This document shows positions 53,879-63,031 of a DNA stretch of 64,000 bases, piece by piece. How positions within the stretch are numbered: position 1 is the stretch's first letter; each line of letters starts with the position of its first letter. Below the pieces are notes generated by a model, which saw only the letters and a program-made list of their open reading frames with translations, was not told the origin of the DNA and searched no databases. The position numbers and the translations under genes are program-made. Source of the DNA: Ramlibacter tataouinensis (GTDB lineage Bacteria > Pseudomonadota > Gammaproteobacteria > Burkholderiales > Burkholderiaceae_C); contig NZ_CP010951.1 in NCBI RefSeq assembly GCF_001580455.1, positions 4,427,001 through 4,491,000 on the forward strand, written 5' to 3'.

Positions 53879-54764
53879 CTCCGGCGCTCACCACCTTCAG
53901 GAAGCGGTCCCGCGCCGGCTGGTCCATCTCCGGCATCCAGGCACAGAAGACGTCCGACTGCCGGCCGCCACCGGCCAGCGGCCGGAACACCGCGCCGGCC
54001 ATGCCGGTCGTGCGCAGCGGCGCCGGCACCACGGACACGCCCATTCCCTGCGACACGACCGCGAGCACCGACAGCCAGTGCCGCACTTCGTGCCGCACGC
54101 GCGGATAGAAACCCGCGGCCCGGCACATGTCGATGATGCTGGCGTAGGAGTCCGGCGAGACCTGGCGCGAGAACAGCACGAAGGGATCCTCGCTCAGCAG
54201 CGCCAACGGCACTTGCCGCTTGCGCGCTGCCGGATGCCCCTCGGGCAGGCAGCAGACGAAGGGTTCCGATCCGACGGGGATCGATTGCAGGGCCGCGGGC
54301 AGCTTGTCCGTCTGCAGGAACCCCACGTCCAGCTGGTCATGCATCAGGGCCTCGATCTGCTCCTGGGAGTTGAGCTCCCTCAGCTCGATCTCGATGCGCG
54401 CGTGTTCTGCCTGGAAGCGGTGCAACCAGGAAGGCAGGCCACGGAACAGCATCGAGCCCACGAAACCGATGCGCACCCGGCCGAGCGCCCCGGCTGCAAC
54501 TTCGCGCGCATGTACCTTTGCCTCCTCGGCGCGGGTGACCAGCGCCTGGGCCTGCACGCGGAATGCCTCGCCGGCAGCGGTGAGCTTCACGCGCTTGCTG
54601 TCGCGCTCGAAGAGACGGGTGCCCACCGCTTCCTCGAGCTGCTGGATGGCCACCGACAGGGGCGGCTGCGACATGGCCAGGCGCTGCGCGGCACGGCCGA
54701 AATGCAGTTCCTTCGCTAGCACCAGGAAGCACCGCAGGTGCCGGAATTCCATCGGGGCAGTCAT
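53865..54764 (-). CDS. LysR family transcriptional regulator
   Basis: A 299-residue LysR regulator. HTH residues about 5-65 (MEFRHLRCFLVLAKELHFGR, then LAMSQPPLSVAIQQLEEAVG), then a periplasmic-binding-like effector domain ending at VSAGVRTR. It is divergent from the acyl-CoA dehydrogenase operon at 54854 and probably activates it. The final residues and stop codon come from the gcdH-like remnant sequence. The ATG at 54764 is chosen; an ATG four codons later is also possible. The likely effector is a glutarate-type CoA ester or acid. Confidence 0.92.
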   Translation of the reverse strand: MTAPMEFRHLRCFLVLAKELHFGRAAQRLAMSQPPLSVAIQQLEEAVGTRLFERDSKRVKLTAAGEAFRVQAQALVTRAEEAKVHAREVAAGALGRVRIGFVGSMLFRGLPSWLHRFQAEHARIEIELRELNSQEQIEALMHDQLDVGFLQTDKLPAALQSIPVGSEPFVCCLPEGHPAARKRQVPLALLSEDPFVLFSRQVSPDSYASIIDMCRAAGFYPRVRHEVRHWLSVLAVVSQGMGVSVVPAPLRTTGMAGAVFRPLAGGGRQSDVFCAWMPEMDQPARDRFLKVVSAGVRTR

Positions 54765-54853
54765 AGGCAAGACGTATCGACGAAGCTGAAATTCGAATTG
54801 GACGCGAATGATCGCATCGCCCACACTGCGTCGCAAGCAGGAGACCAAGCCCC
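54765..54853. promoter_or_regulatory. Divergent lysR / acyl-CoA dehydrogenase promoter region
   Basis: AATTCGAATT (54790-54799) and GCGA-ATGA-TCGC (54804-54815) are two dyads in an 89-base gap between divergent starts, typical of a LysR-bound region. Neither has been matched to a known site. Confidence 0.45.
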
Positions 54854-56569
54854 ATGAACACTCCCCATCCGGTGCCCGACCAGCGCGGCGCCAACCTCTA
54901 CGAAGCCGACGCGCAACTGCAGGCCTTGCTGCCGCTGTACCTCCCGGCTGAGCTCCTGGCCCTGCTCGAGCCCCACCTGTCGCGGCTGGGCGGCCTGGCG
55001 GGCGGCGTGCTCGATGAGCTTGCGGCCGTGGCGGACCGCAATCCCCCGACCCTGGAGCACCGCACCCGCGCCGGCATGGACGCGCAGCGCATCGTCAAGC
55101 ATCCGGCCTATGTCGAGCTGGAGCGCGCCGCCTTCTCCGAATTCGGCCTCGCCGCCATGTCGCATCGCGGCGGCGTGCTGGGCTGGGACCGGCCGATGCC
55201 GGCCGCTGCCAAGTACGCGCTTTCCTATCTCTTCGTGCAGGCCGAGTTCGGCCTGTGCTGCCCGCTGTCGATGACCGATTCGCTGACGCGCACGCTGCGC
55301 AAGTTCGGTGATCCGGCGTTGGTGGCGAAATACTTCGACCGCCTCACCACGCAGGACTTCGACCAGCTCCATCAAGGCGCCATGTTCATGACGGAGCAGG
55401 GGGCCGGTTCGGACATCGCGGCGACGGCGGTGCGGGCCGTGCCCGAGGGCAGCCACTTCCGGCTCTACGGCGACAAGTGGTTCTGCTCCAACCCGGATGC
55501 GGGGCTGGCCATGGTGCTGGCCCGCATCGACGGCGCCCCCGCCGGCATGAAGGGCGTCTCGCTGTTCCTGCTGCCGCGCACGCTGGACGACGGCAGCGCC
55601 AACGCCTACCGGATCATCCGCCTCAAGGACAAGCTGGGCACGCGCTCGATGGCCAGCGGCGAGATCCGGCTGGAGGGCGCGCAGGCCTGGCTGGTGGGCG
55701 AGGCCGGACGCGGCTTCCAGCAGATGGCCGACATGGTGAACAACTCCCGGCTGTCCAACGGCATGCGCGCCGCCGGCCTCATGCGCCGTGCCTATGGCGA
55801 AGCGCTCTACGTGGCGCAGCACCGGCAGGCGTTCGGCAAGCGCCTGATCGAGCTGCCGCTGATGCGCCGCCAGCTCGCCAAGCTGCTGCTGCCCACCGAG
55901 CAGGCCCGCACCATGCTGTTCCAGACGGCCGAAGCGCTGCGCCGCTCCGACGCCGGTGAAGCGGGCGCCTATGCCCTCGCGCGCATCCTGACCCCGCTCA
56001 TCAAGTTCCGCGCCTGCCGCGATGCGCGCAAGGTGACCGGCGATGCGATGGAAGTGCGCGGCGGCTGCGGCTACATCGAGGAGTGGAGCGATCCGCGCCT
56101 GGTCCGCGATGCCCATTTGGGCTCGATCTGGGAAGGCACGAGCAATATCGTGGCGCTGGACGTGATCCGCTCGGTGCGCCGCGAAGACTCGCTGACCGCG
56201 CTGGAACGACACCTCCGCGGGCTGCTGGCGGAGGCCGCCCTGCATCCCAGGGCGCGGGACACGATCGAAACCGCCCTGCAGCGCAGCCTGGCGCTGGCGT
56301 CGCAGGTGGCCGAAGCGGCCGGCACGCTGGACCATGCGGCCCGCGAGGCGGCCAGCGCGCTCTACCACGCGACCACTGGCATCGCCATGGCCTGGGAGGC
56401 CACGCGCATGCCTTCGCCCACGCGCATGCGCATGGCGCAACTGGTGATCCGCCAGCGGCTGCTGCCCCGCAACCCGTACGACGCCCAGGAAGAGGAGCCC
56501 TGGCTTTCCGAACTGCTCGAACCGGCGCCCCGGGCGCAAGACCGCCTCGAAGCCATCCACCTCTTCTAA
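54854..56569 (+). CDS. Long acyl-CoA dehydrogenase, AidB-like
   Basis: A 571-residue acyl-CoA dehydrogenase of the AidB subtype, about 190 residues longer than the common 380-residue form. It has an N-terminal extension (1 to about 130), an FAD/acyl-CoA core with FMTEQGAGSDIAATAVR near 180, VRGGCGYIEEWSDPRLVRDA and WEGTSNIVALDVIRSVRRED in place of the usual YEG segment, and an extra helical C-terminal domain. AidB-like proteins have weak acyl-CoA activity and bind DNA in E. coli. In this operon it stands with a Bug protein, CoA transferase and gcdH. Confidence 0.88.
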   Translation: MNTPHPVPDQRGANLYEADAQLQALLPLYLPAELLALLEPHLSRLGGLAGGVLDELAAVADRNPPTLEHRTRAGMDAQRIVKHPAYVELERAAFSEFGLAAMSHRGGVLGWDRPMPAAAKYALSYLFVQAEFGLCCPLSMTDSLTRTLRKFGDPALVAKYFDRLTTQDFDQLHQGAMFMTEQGAGSDIAATAVRAVPEGSHFRLYGDKWFCSNPDAGLAMVLARIDGAPAGMKGVSLFLLPRTLDDGSANAYRIIRLKDKLGTRSMASGEIRLEGAQAWLVGEAGRGFQQMADMVNNSRLSNGMRAAGLMRRAYGEALYVAQHRQAFGKRLIELPLMRRQLAKLLLPTEQARTMLFQTAEALRRSDAGEAGAYALARILTPLIKFRACRDARKVTGDAMEVRGGCGYIEEWSDPRLVRDAHLGSIWEGTSNIVALDVIRSVRREDSLTALERHLRGLLAEAALHPRARDTIETALQRSLALASQVAEAAGTLDHAAREAASALYHATTGIAMAWEATRMPSPTRMRMAQLVIRQRLLPRNPYDAQEEEPWLSELLEPAPRAQDRLEAIHLF

Positions 56570-56579
56570 GGAGACAGCC

Positions 56580-57554
56580 ATGAACCGACGCCAAGTCCTG
56601 ACCTTGACCTGCCTCGCCGCCGCGCTTCCCGCGGCCGGCGCCTGGGCGGCCGACTTTCCCAGCAAGCCCGTTTCGCTGGTCGTGCCTTTCGCGCCCGGTG
56701 GCCCCACCGATGCCATGGCGCGCACGCTGGGAACCGCCCTGAAGGCGCAGCTGGGCCAGCCCGTCATCGTCGAAAACAAGGCCGGCGCCGGCGGCAACGT
56801 CGGAGCGGAAGCGGTGGCGCGCGCCGAGCCCGACGGCCACACGATCCTGTTCGGCACTTCGGGCCCGCTCGCCATCAACGGCATGCTGTACCAGAAGATC
56901 AACTACGACCCGGTGCGCAGCTTCAGCCCGGTGATCCAGGTCGGCTACCTGCCCAACGTGCTGGCGATCAATGCATCCATCCCGGCGCGCAACCTGAAGG
57001 AGCTGATCGCCTACATCAAGGCCAACCCGGGCAAGCTCAGTTATGCCTCGTCGGGCAACGGCGCGTCCTCGCATCTGGCCGGCGCCCTGTTCAACATGCG
57101 CGCGGGCACCGACGTGCAGCACGTCCCCTATCGCGGCACCGGCCCGGCGCTGAACGACCTGCTGGCCGGCCAGGTGGCGATGGCCTTCACCGATGTGCTC
57201 ACTGCGCTGCCACACGCCAAGGCCGGCAAGCTGCGCATCCTGGGCGTCACGACCGCCACGCGCTCGCGCGCGCTGCCCGAGGTGCCCACGCTGATGGAGC
57301 AGGGCCTCAAGGATTTTGACGTGAGCGTGTTCTTTGGCATGGTCGTGCCCGCCGGCACGCCGCAGGCCACCGTGACCCGCCTCAACGCAGCCTTTGCCCA
57401 GATCCTGCAGCAGCCGGCGGTGCGCCAGAGCCTCCAGTCGCAGGGCCTCGAACTGCCGAACGACCTGACGCCCGCGCAGTTGGCGGTCTATATGCGCAAG
57501 GAGCAGGAGAAGTGGCGCGACGTGATCGCGGCCTCCGGCGCCAAGGCGGATTGA
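56580..57554 (+). CDS. Bug family substrate-binding protein
   Basis: A 324-residue periplasmic binding protein with signal peptide MNRRQVLTLTCLAAALPAAG (cut near GAWAAD) and Bug marks FPSKPVSLVVPFAPGGPTDA, VIVENKAGAGGNVGAEAVA and the C-terminal LTPAQLAVYMRKEQEKWRDV. It should bind a carboxylic acid imported for the operon, likely glutarate or a relative, by context. It starts 10 bases after the AidB-like gene and ends 2 bases before the CoA transferase ATG. Confidence 0.95.
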   Translation: MNRRQVLTLTCLAAALPAAGAWAADFPSKPVSLVVPFAPGGPTDAMARTLGTALKAQLGQPVIVENKAGAGGNVGAEAVARAEPDGHTILFGTSGPLAINGMLYQKINYDPVRSFSPVIQVGYLPNVLAINASIPARNLKELIAYIKANPGKLSYASSGNGASSHLAGALFNMRAGTDVQHVPYRGTGPALNDLLAGQVAMAFTDVLTALPHAKAGKLRILGVTTATRSRALPEVPTLMEQGLKDFDVSVFFGMVVPAGTPQATVTRLNAAFAQILQQPAVRQSLQSQGLELPNDLTPAQLAVYMRKEQEKWRDVIAASGAKAD

Positions 57555-57556
57555 AC

Positions 57557-58693
57557 ATGGGCCAAGCCGACCCCTCCACGCCCGGCGCGCTCGCCGGCAT
57601 CCGCGTCGTCGACGCCTCGCGCATCCTGGGCGGTCCGTTCTGCGGCCAGGTGCTGGGCGACCACGGCGCCGATGTGCTCAAGATCGAGCCGCCGCAGGGC
57701 GACGACACGCGCACCTGGGGGCCACCCTTCAGCACGGCCGGCGTCGCCTCCTACTACATGGGCCTGAACCGCAACAAGCGGACCATGCGACTGGACTTCG
57801 CCAGCGACGAGGGCCGGGAAGTGCTGCTGTCGCTGCTCGCCCAGGCCGACGTCTTCATCGAGAACTTCAAGACAGGCACGCTGGAGAAGTGGGGCCTGGG
57901 CCAGGACGTCTTGGCCGAGCGCTTCCCGAGGCTGGTGCACTGCCGCGTCTCCGGCTTCGGCGCGGATGGTCCGCTCGGCGGCTTGCCGGGTTACGACGCC
58001 GCCGTGCAGGCGCTGACCGGCCTGATGAGCGTGAACGGCGAGTCCGACGGGGGCGCGCTGCGGGTGGGCATGCCGGTGGTGGACATGGTGACGGGCCTCA
58101 ACGCCGCGCTGGGCGTGATGATGGCGCTGCGAGAGCGCGAGCGCAGCGGCCGCGGACAGTTCGTGGAAGCGGCGCTCTACGACTCGGGCGTGTCGCTGCT
58201 GCATCCGCATGCGGCCAACTGGTTCATGGATGGCAGGACGCCGGAACGCACGGGCAATGCGCATCCCAACATCTACCCCTACGACAACCTGCAGACCGGC
58301 ACCGAGCCGGTGTTCTTCGCCGTAGGCAACGACAAGCAGTTCGGAATCCTGTGCCGCCACCTGGGCGTGCCCAGCCTGGCTGAAGACGAACGCTACGCCA
58401 CGGCGAAGGCCCGCTCGGTCAACCGGCAGATGCTGAAGACGGCCCTCGAGGCCCGGCTGGCGGCCTTCGATGGACCGGCGCTGGCCGAGCAGCTGGTTCG
58501 CAAGGGCGTGCCCTGCGCCGCGGTGTTGTCGGTGCCGCAGGCGCTGCAGCATGCGCACACCGCGCACCGCGGCATGCTGGTCGAGCTGCCCGGCGGCTAC
58601 CGCGGCGTCGCCTCGCCGATTAAGCTGTCGCGCACGCCGGCAAGCTACCGCCACGCGCCCCTCACCGAGGGCGACGGTTTCCTGCCTACCTGA
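57557..58693 (+). CDS. CaiB/BaiF (family III) CoA transferase
   Basis: A 378-residue family III CoA transferase. Features are the N-terminal IRVVDASRILGGPFCGQVLG, LGDHGADVLKIEPPQGDDTR, FKTGTLEKWGLGQDV and the catalytic-aspartate region VGMPVVDMVTGLNAALGVMM. It moves CoA from a donor, often succinyl-CoA, to a carboxylate. Placed between a Bug protein and gcdH, it probably makes glutaryl-CoA, as SUGCT does. The start at 57557 follows the previous stop by two bases; the longer frame is within the Bug gene. Confidence 0.93.
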   Translation: MGQADPSTPGALAGIRVVDASRILGGPFCGQVLGDHGADVLKIEPPQGDDTRTWGPPFSTAGVASYYMGLNRNKRTMRLDFASDEGREVLLSLLAQADVFIENFKTGTLEKWGLGQDVLAERFPRLVHCRVSGFGADGPLGGLPGYDAAVQALTGLMSVNGESDGGALRVGMPVVDMVTGLNAALGVMMALRERERSGRGQFVEAALYDSGVSLLHPHAANWFMDGRTPERTGNAHPNIYPYDNLQTGTEPVFFAVGNDKQFGILCRHLGVPSLAEDERYATAKARSVNRQMLKTALEARLAAFDGPALAEQLVRKGVPCAAVLSVPQALQHAHTAHRGMLVELPGGYRGVASPIKLSRTPASYRHAPLTEGDGFLPT

Positions 58694-58716
58694 ATACGCA
58701 ATTTCTGGAGCACTTC

Positions 58717-59898
58717 ATGGCCGCTGCCAAAGCCACCTTCCACTGGGCCGATCCGCTGCTGCTGGACCAGCAGCTGACCGACGACGAGCGCGCGGTGCGT
58801 GACGCCGCCGCGTCCTATTGCCAGGAGCAACTCGCTCCGCGCGTGCTCGAGGCTTTCCGCCACGAGACCACCGATGCCGCCATCTTCCGCGAGATGGGCG
58901 CGCTCGGCCTGCTGGGCGCCACCATCCCCGAGCAGTACGGCGGAGCGGGGCTGAACTACGTCTGCTACGGCCTGATCGCCCGTGAGGTCGAGCGCATCGA
59001 CTCCGGCTACCGCTCGATGATGAGCGTGCAGTCCTCGCTGGTGATGGTGCCGATCTTCGAGTTCGGCAACGAGCAGACCAGGCGCAAGTACCTGCCCAAG
59101 CTGGCCAGCGGCGAGTGGATCGGCTGCTTTGGCCTGACCGAGCCCAACCACGGCTCCGATCCCGGCAGCATGGTCAGCCGTGCCCGCAAGGTCGACGGCG
59201 GCTACAGGCTCTCGGGCAGCAAGATGTGGATCACCAACTCGCCGATCGCCGACGTGTTCGTGGTCTGGGCCAAGGACGACGAAGGCGCGATCCGCGGCTT
59301 CGTGCTGGAAAAGGGCTGGAAGGGCCTGACGGCGCCCAAGATCCAGGGCAAGGTGGGCCTGCGCGCCTCCATCACCGGTGAAGTGGTGATGGACGAGGTG
59401 TTCTGCCCCGAGGAGAACGCCTTCCCCGAGGTGCGCGGCCTGAAAGGGCCCTTCACCTGCCTCAACTCAGCGCGCTACGGCATCGCCTGGGGCGCCCTGG
59501 GCGCGGCCGAAGACTGCTGGCACCGCGCGCGCCAGTACACCCTGGACCGCAAGCAGTTCGGCAAGCCGCTGGCGGCCAACCAGCTGGTGCAGAAGAAGCT
59601 GGCCGACATGCAGACCGAGATCACGCTGGGCCTGCAGGGCTGCCTGAGGCTGGGGCGCATGAAGGACGAAGGCACGGCGGCGGTGGAGATCACCTCGATC
59701 ATGAAGCGCAACTCCTGCGGCAAGGCGCTGGAGATCGCCCGCACCGCGCGCGACATGCTGGGCGGCAACGGCATCAGCGACGAATTCGGCGTAGCGCGCC
59801 ACCTGGTCAACCTGGAGGTGGTCAACACCTACGAGGGCACGCACGACGTGCATGCGCTGATCCTGGGCCGGGCGCAAACGGGGATCAGCGCGTTCTGA
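58717..59898 (+). CDS. gcdH: Glutaryl-CoA dehydrogenase
   Basis: A 393-residue acyl-CoA dehydrogenase of the glutaryl-CoA group, which both dehydrogenates and decarboxylates glutaryl-CoA to crotonyl-CoA. The family traits FHWADPLLLDQQLTDDERAV, LTEPNHGSDPGSM and NTYEGTHDVHALILGRAQTG (catalytic Glu) are all present. It is the last gene of the LysR-controlled operon. Crotonyl-CoA would feed beta-oxidation and PHA synthesis. A 46-base stretch of its 3' end recurs at 53834-53879. Confidence 0.95.
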   Translation: MAAAKATFHWADPLLLDQQLTDDERAVRDAAASYCQEQLAPRVLEAFRHETTDAAIFREMGALGLLGATIPEQYGGAGLNYVCYGLIAREVERIDSGYRSMMSVQSSLVMVPIFEFGNEQTRRKYLPKLASGEWIGCFGLTEPNHGSDPGSMVSRARKVDGGYRLSGSKMWITNSPIADVFVVWAKDDEGAIRGFVLEKGWKGLTAPKIQGKVGLRASITGEVVMDEVFCPEENAFPEVRGLKGPFTCLNSARYGIAWGALGAAEDCWHRARQYTLDRKQFGKPLAANQLVQKKLADMQTEITLGLQGCLRLGRMKDEGTAAVEITSIMKRNSCGKALEIARTARDMLGGNGISDEFGVARHLVNLEVVNTYEGTHDVHALILGRAQTGISAF

Positions 59899-60067
59899 CG
59901 GCTCTGGCCGGCGGCGGTGCCGGGCCGGCGGGCCGGATGTGGACCATTGGGGTACCGCTTGTAATTTCGGGCCCCCATCTTTACCTGCGAGCAACACGGC
60001 AGTTGCAAGAGGCTGAAATTGCTGAGTCAGCATGGCGCGCCAGCGCTATCGATGCGACCCAGCCTCC

Positions 60068-61498
60068 ATGCCACGCCGCTTCCTCCAGATCCTGCTGCTT
60101 TACCTCCTGCTGTTCGTGATTTGCGGCGCGCACTGGTTCGTGCGCAAGTTCGGCCAGGTGGAGCCGGAGCAGTTGCTCTACCACCTTCAGGAAGCACCGG
60201 CCGCCATGGTGTGGTCGAACCACGCGCTGGCGCGCAACTTCATCGTCAACGTGGTGCTGGCGCCGGCCATCGGCCCCGCGCTGGTCATGCTGGTCATGCG
60301 GCTGGCGCCGTCGGCGTGGCGGATGCGAATGGGCGCGCGGATGACTGCCGCCGGGCGGGCAGTGTCGCACCCTGCGCTGCTGGCGACCTGCGTTGCCCTG
60401 GCGGCGGGCTGGGCCAGCACCCGGGTGCTGGCCTGGCCCTCCACGGATGTCGTGGGTGGGAAGGACTGGATCGCCGCCAGCTATCGTTGGCCGGCCAAGG
60501 TGGCGCCTCCGGCGCAGCGCAGGAACCTGGTGCTGATCTATGCCGAGTCCATGGAGGCGGACTATGCGCCGCCGCGGCTCGCCGACGGCCTGCTGCAGCC
60601 GCTGGCTTCGCTGCAGGGTGCCGCCGTGCCGCATTTCCGCCAGGCGCACGGCACCGGCTGGACCATGGCCGGCATCGTCGCCACGCAATGCGGCCTGCCG
60701 CTCAAGCCGCTGGGCATCTTCGGGCACAACGACCTGGGCCAGGTGAGCGACGCCTTCCTGCCCGGGGCGCGCTGCCTGGGTGACGTGCTCAAGGCCAACG
60801 GCTGGACCAACGTCTTCCTCGGCGGAGCGGCCGGCGAGTTTGCCGGCAAGGCGAACTTCTTCCGCACCCACGGCTACGACCGCGTCGTGGGGCGCGCGGA
60901 CTGGTTGCGCGCCGACCCGGACGTGCTGCTCACCGATTGGGGCGTGCATGACGACTACCTGCTGCTGCAGGCGCTCGCCGAGTTGGCCAGGTTGCAGCGC
61001 GCGGGGCAGCCGTTCAACCTGACACTGCTGACGCATGCGGCGCACCCTCCGCACGGCTTTCCCTCGCCCTCGTGCCCGCGGCCGAACCACGACATGCAGG
61101 ACGCGGTGCTGTGCACCTCGCTGCTGCTGCGCAACTTCGTCGAGACCGCTGAAAGGGCAGGGCTGCTGCGGGACACGCAACTGGTGATCACGGGCGACCA
61201 CCTGCTGCAGCAAAGCGAGCTGAGCGACAGGCTGGGTCCGCTGTCGCAGCGCTCGATCTTCAACCGCTTCGTGCCGGCGCCCCGGGCTGGCATCCACGCG
61301 GAGGAGATCGACCATTTCGACCTGTTCCCATCGCTGCTGGCGGTGCTGGGCTTCGAGCTGGCGGACGGACAACTGGCACTGGGCTGCTCGGCCATCGGCG
61401 ACGCGCCGTGTTCGTCGCTGGCCACGGACCCGCAGCTCGACGCCAAGCTGCGCGCGCACTCGGCCTTCTACGACGAGCTGTGGCTGTCGCCTCCCTAG
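60068..61498 (+). CDS. Membrane sulfatase-fold hydrolase/transferase (OpgB/LtaS-like)
   Basis: A 476-residue protein with N-terminal hydrophobic helices (about 3-22, 60-90 and 110-130) and a C-terminal alkaline-phosphatase/sulfatase domain. The metal ligand Glu is in LVLIYAESMEADY, the likely nucleophilic Thr is in GTGWTMAGIVA and the metal Asp-His in LVITGDHLLQQ. In OpgB and LtaS this domain moves phosphoglycerol or phosphoethanolamine groups onto periplasmic glycans or lipids. Substrate here is not known. ATG at 60068 chosen over an in-frame ATG at 60032, because the first helix begins right after it. Confidence 0.85.
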   Translation: MPRRFLQILLLYLLLFVICGAHWFVRKFGQVEPEQLLYHLQEAPAAMVWSNHALARNFIVNVVLAPAIGPALVMLVMRLAPSAWRMRMGARMTAAGRAVSHPALLATCVALAAGWASTRVLAWPSTDVVGGKDWIAASYRWPAKVAPPAQRRNLVLIYAESMEADYAPPRLADGLLQPLASLQGAAVPHFRQAHGTGWTMAGIVATQCGLPLKPLGIFGHNDLGQVSDAFLPGARCLGDVLKANGWTNVFLGGAAGEFAGKANFFRTHGYDRVVGRADWLRADPDVLLTDWGVHDDYLLLQALAELARLQRAGQPFNLTLLTHAAHPPHGFPSPSCPRPNHDMQDAVLCTSLLLRNFVETAERAGLLRDTQLVITGDHLLQQSELSDRLGPLSQRSIFNRFVPAPRAGIHAEEIDHFDLFPSLLAVLGFELADGQLALGCSAIGDAPCSSLATDPQLDAKLRAHSAFYDELWLSPP

Positions 61499-61500
61499 CC

Positions 61501-61533
61501 CGGATGTTTCGCGAGGGCCTCGCGAAGTATCCG
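61501..61533. terminator. Long symmetric hairpin between convergent genes
   Basis: CGGATGTTTCGCGA / TCGCGAAGTATCCG can form a 14-bp stem with two G-U pairs around a 5-base loop, between the sulfatase-like and ubiD stops. It looks bidirectional, and the type is common as an intergenic hairpin repeat in Comamonadaceae (from memory). A single copy is seen here. Confidence 0.55.
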
Positions 61534-61541
61534 TGCGAGCG

Positions 61542-63029
61542 TCACAAGCCCAGTTCGTCGCACAGGGCGTTCATCCGGCTGGCCACTTCGGCGTCCATGC
61601 GGATGCCGCGTCCCCACTCCCGCTGCGTCTCGCCGGGCCATTTGTTGGTCGCGTCCAGCCCCATCTTGCTTCCCAGGCCGGCGACGGGGGATGCGAAGTC
61701 GAGGTAGTCCATCGGCGTGTTGTCGATGGTCATGGTGTCGCGCGCCGGGTCCATGCGGGTGGACAGCGCCCACATCACTTCGCGCCAGTCGCGCACGTCG
61801 ACGTCCTCGTCCACCACGACAATCAGCTTGGTGTACATGAACTGGCGCAGGTGGCTCCACACGCCCATCATGATGCGCCGCGCGTGGCCCGGATAGGCCT
61901 TGCGGATCTGCACCACCGCCATGCGGTAGCTGCAGGCCTCCGGCGGCAGGTAGAAGTCGGTGATCTCGGGGAATTGGCGCTGCAGCAGCGGAATGAACAG
62001 CTCGTTCATGGCCAGCCCCAGCACGGCCGGCTCGTCGGGCGGCCGGCCGGTGTAGGTCGAGTGGTAGATCGGCTCGCGCTTCATGGTCATGCGCTCGATC
62101 GTGAGCACCGGGAACTCGGCCTGTTCGTTGTAGTAGCCCGTGTGGTCGCCATAGGGCCCTTCCATCGCGTGCTCGTAGCCGCTGGGATGCGCGGCGTCGG
62201 GACGGATGTGGCCCTCCAGCACGATCTCGGCGGTCGCCGGTACTTGCAGCGGCACGCCGATGGCGGCGATGACGTCGGTGCGGCCGCCGCGCAGCAGGCC
62301 GGCGAACTGGTATTCGGACAGGCTGTCGGGCACGGGCGTCACGGCGCCGAGCAGGGTCGCTGGATCCGCCCCGAGCGCCACCGCGACCGGATACGGCCGC
62401 CCGGGGTGGGCGAGGGCATGATCGCGGAAGTCGAGCGCGCCGCCGCGATGCGGCAGCCAGCGCATGACCACGCGCCGGTGGTCCAGCACCTGCTGCCGGT
62501 AGATCCCCAGGTTCTGCCGCGGCTTGTGCGGGCCGCGCGTGATCACGAGTCCCCAGGTGATCAGTGGCGCGACGTCGCCGGGCCAGCAGTGCTGGATCGG
62601 CAGGCGGCCGAGATCCACCTCGGGGCCTTCGAGCACCACCTGCTGGCATGCCGCGCTGGTGACTTCGCGGGGCGCCATGTGCCACAGCTTGCGCAGCATG
62701 TCGCCGCCCAGGCCCAGCATGTCCCTGAAGCCTTGGGGCGGCGCCGGCTCCTTCAGCCTGGCGAGGAGTTCGCCGAAAGCGCGCACCGAGCGCAGGTCGT
62801 CGATGCCCATTGCCAGCGCCACGCGCCGCGGCGTCCCGAACAGGTTGGCCAGCACCGGCATGCGATGGCCCGTGGGGTTCTCGAACAGCAGCGCGGGGCC
62901 GCCCACACGCAGCACGCGATCGGCCACGGCGGTCATCTCCAGGTGGGGCGAGACCGTCTGCGTGATGCGGCGCAGGTCTCCCGCTCGCTCGAGTTGGCCG
63001 ATGAAGTCGCGCAGGTCGCGGTAGGGCAT
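61542..63029 (-). CDS. ubiD: UbiD family decarboxylase (4-hydroxy-3-polyprenylbenzoate decarboxylase)
   Basis: A 495-residue UbiD (E. coli 497), a prenylated-FMN-dependent decarboxylase of ubiquinone biosynthesis. Family landmarks are the N-terminal MPYRDLRDFIGQLERAGDLR, NPTGHRMPVLANLFGTPRRV, EGPYGDHTGYYNEQAEFPVL and the C-terminal VDEDVDVRDWREVMWA. It acts on 4-hydroxy-3-polyprenylbenzoate. The start at 63029 lies 2 bases after the ubiX stop, so both are coupled; the longer open frame upstream runs through ubiX in another frame and is not real. Confidence 0.96.
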   Translation of the reverse strand: MPYRDLRDFIGQLERAGDLRRITQTVSPHLEMTAVADRVLRVGGPALLFENPTGHRMPVLANLFGTPRRVALAMGIDDLRSVRAFGELLARLKEPAPPQGFRDMLGLGGDMLRKLWHMAPREVTSAACQQVVLEGPEVDLGRLPIQHCWPGDVAPLITWGLVITRGPHKPRQNLGIYRQQVLDHRRVVMRWLPHRGGALDFRDHALAHPGRPYPVAVALGADPATLLGAVTPVPDSLSEYQFAGLLRGGRTDVIAAIGVPLQVPATAEIVLEGHIRPDAAHPSGYEHAMEGPYGDHTGYYNEQAEFPVLTIERMTMKREPIYHSTYTGRPPDEPAVLGLAMNELFIPLLQRQFPEITDFYLPPEACSYRMAVVQIRKAYPGHARRIMMGVWSHLRQFMYTKLIVVVDEDVDVRDWREVMWALSTRMDPARDTMTIDNTPMDYLDFASPVAGLGSKMGLDATNKWPGETQREWGRGIRMDAEVASRMNALCDELGL

Positions 63030-63031
63030 GG

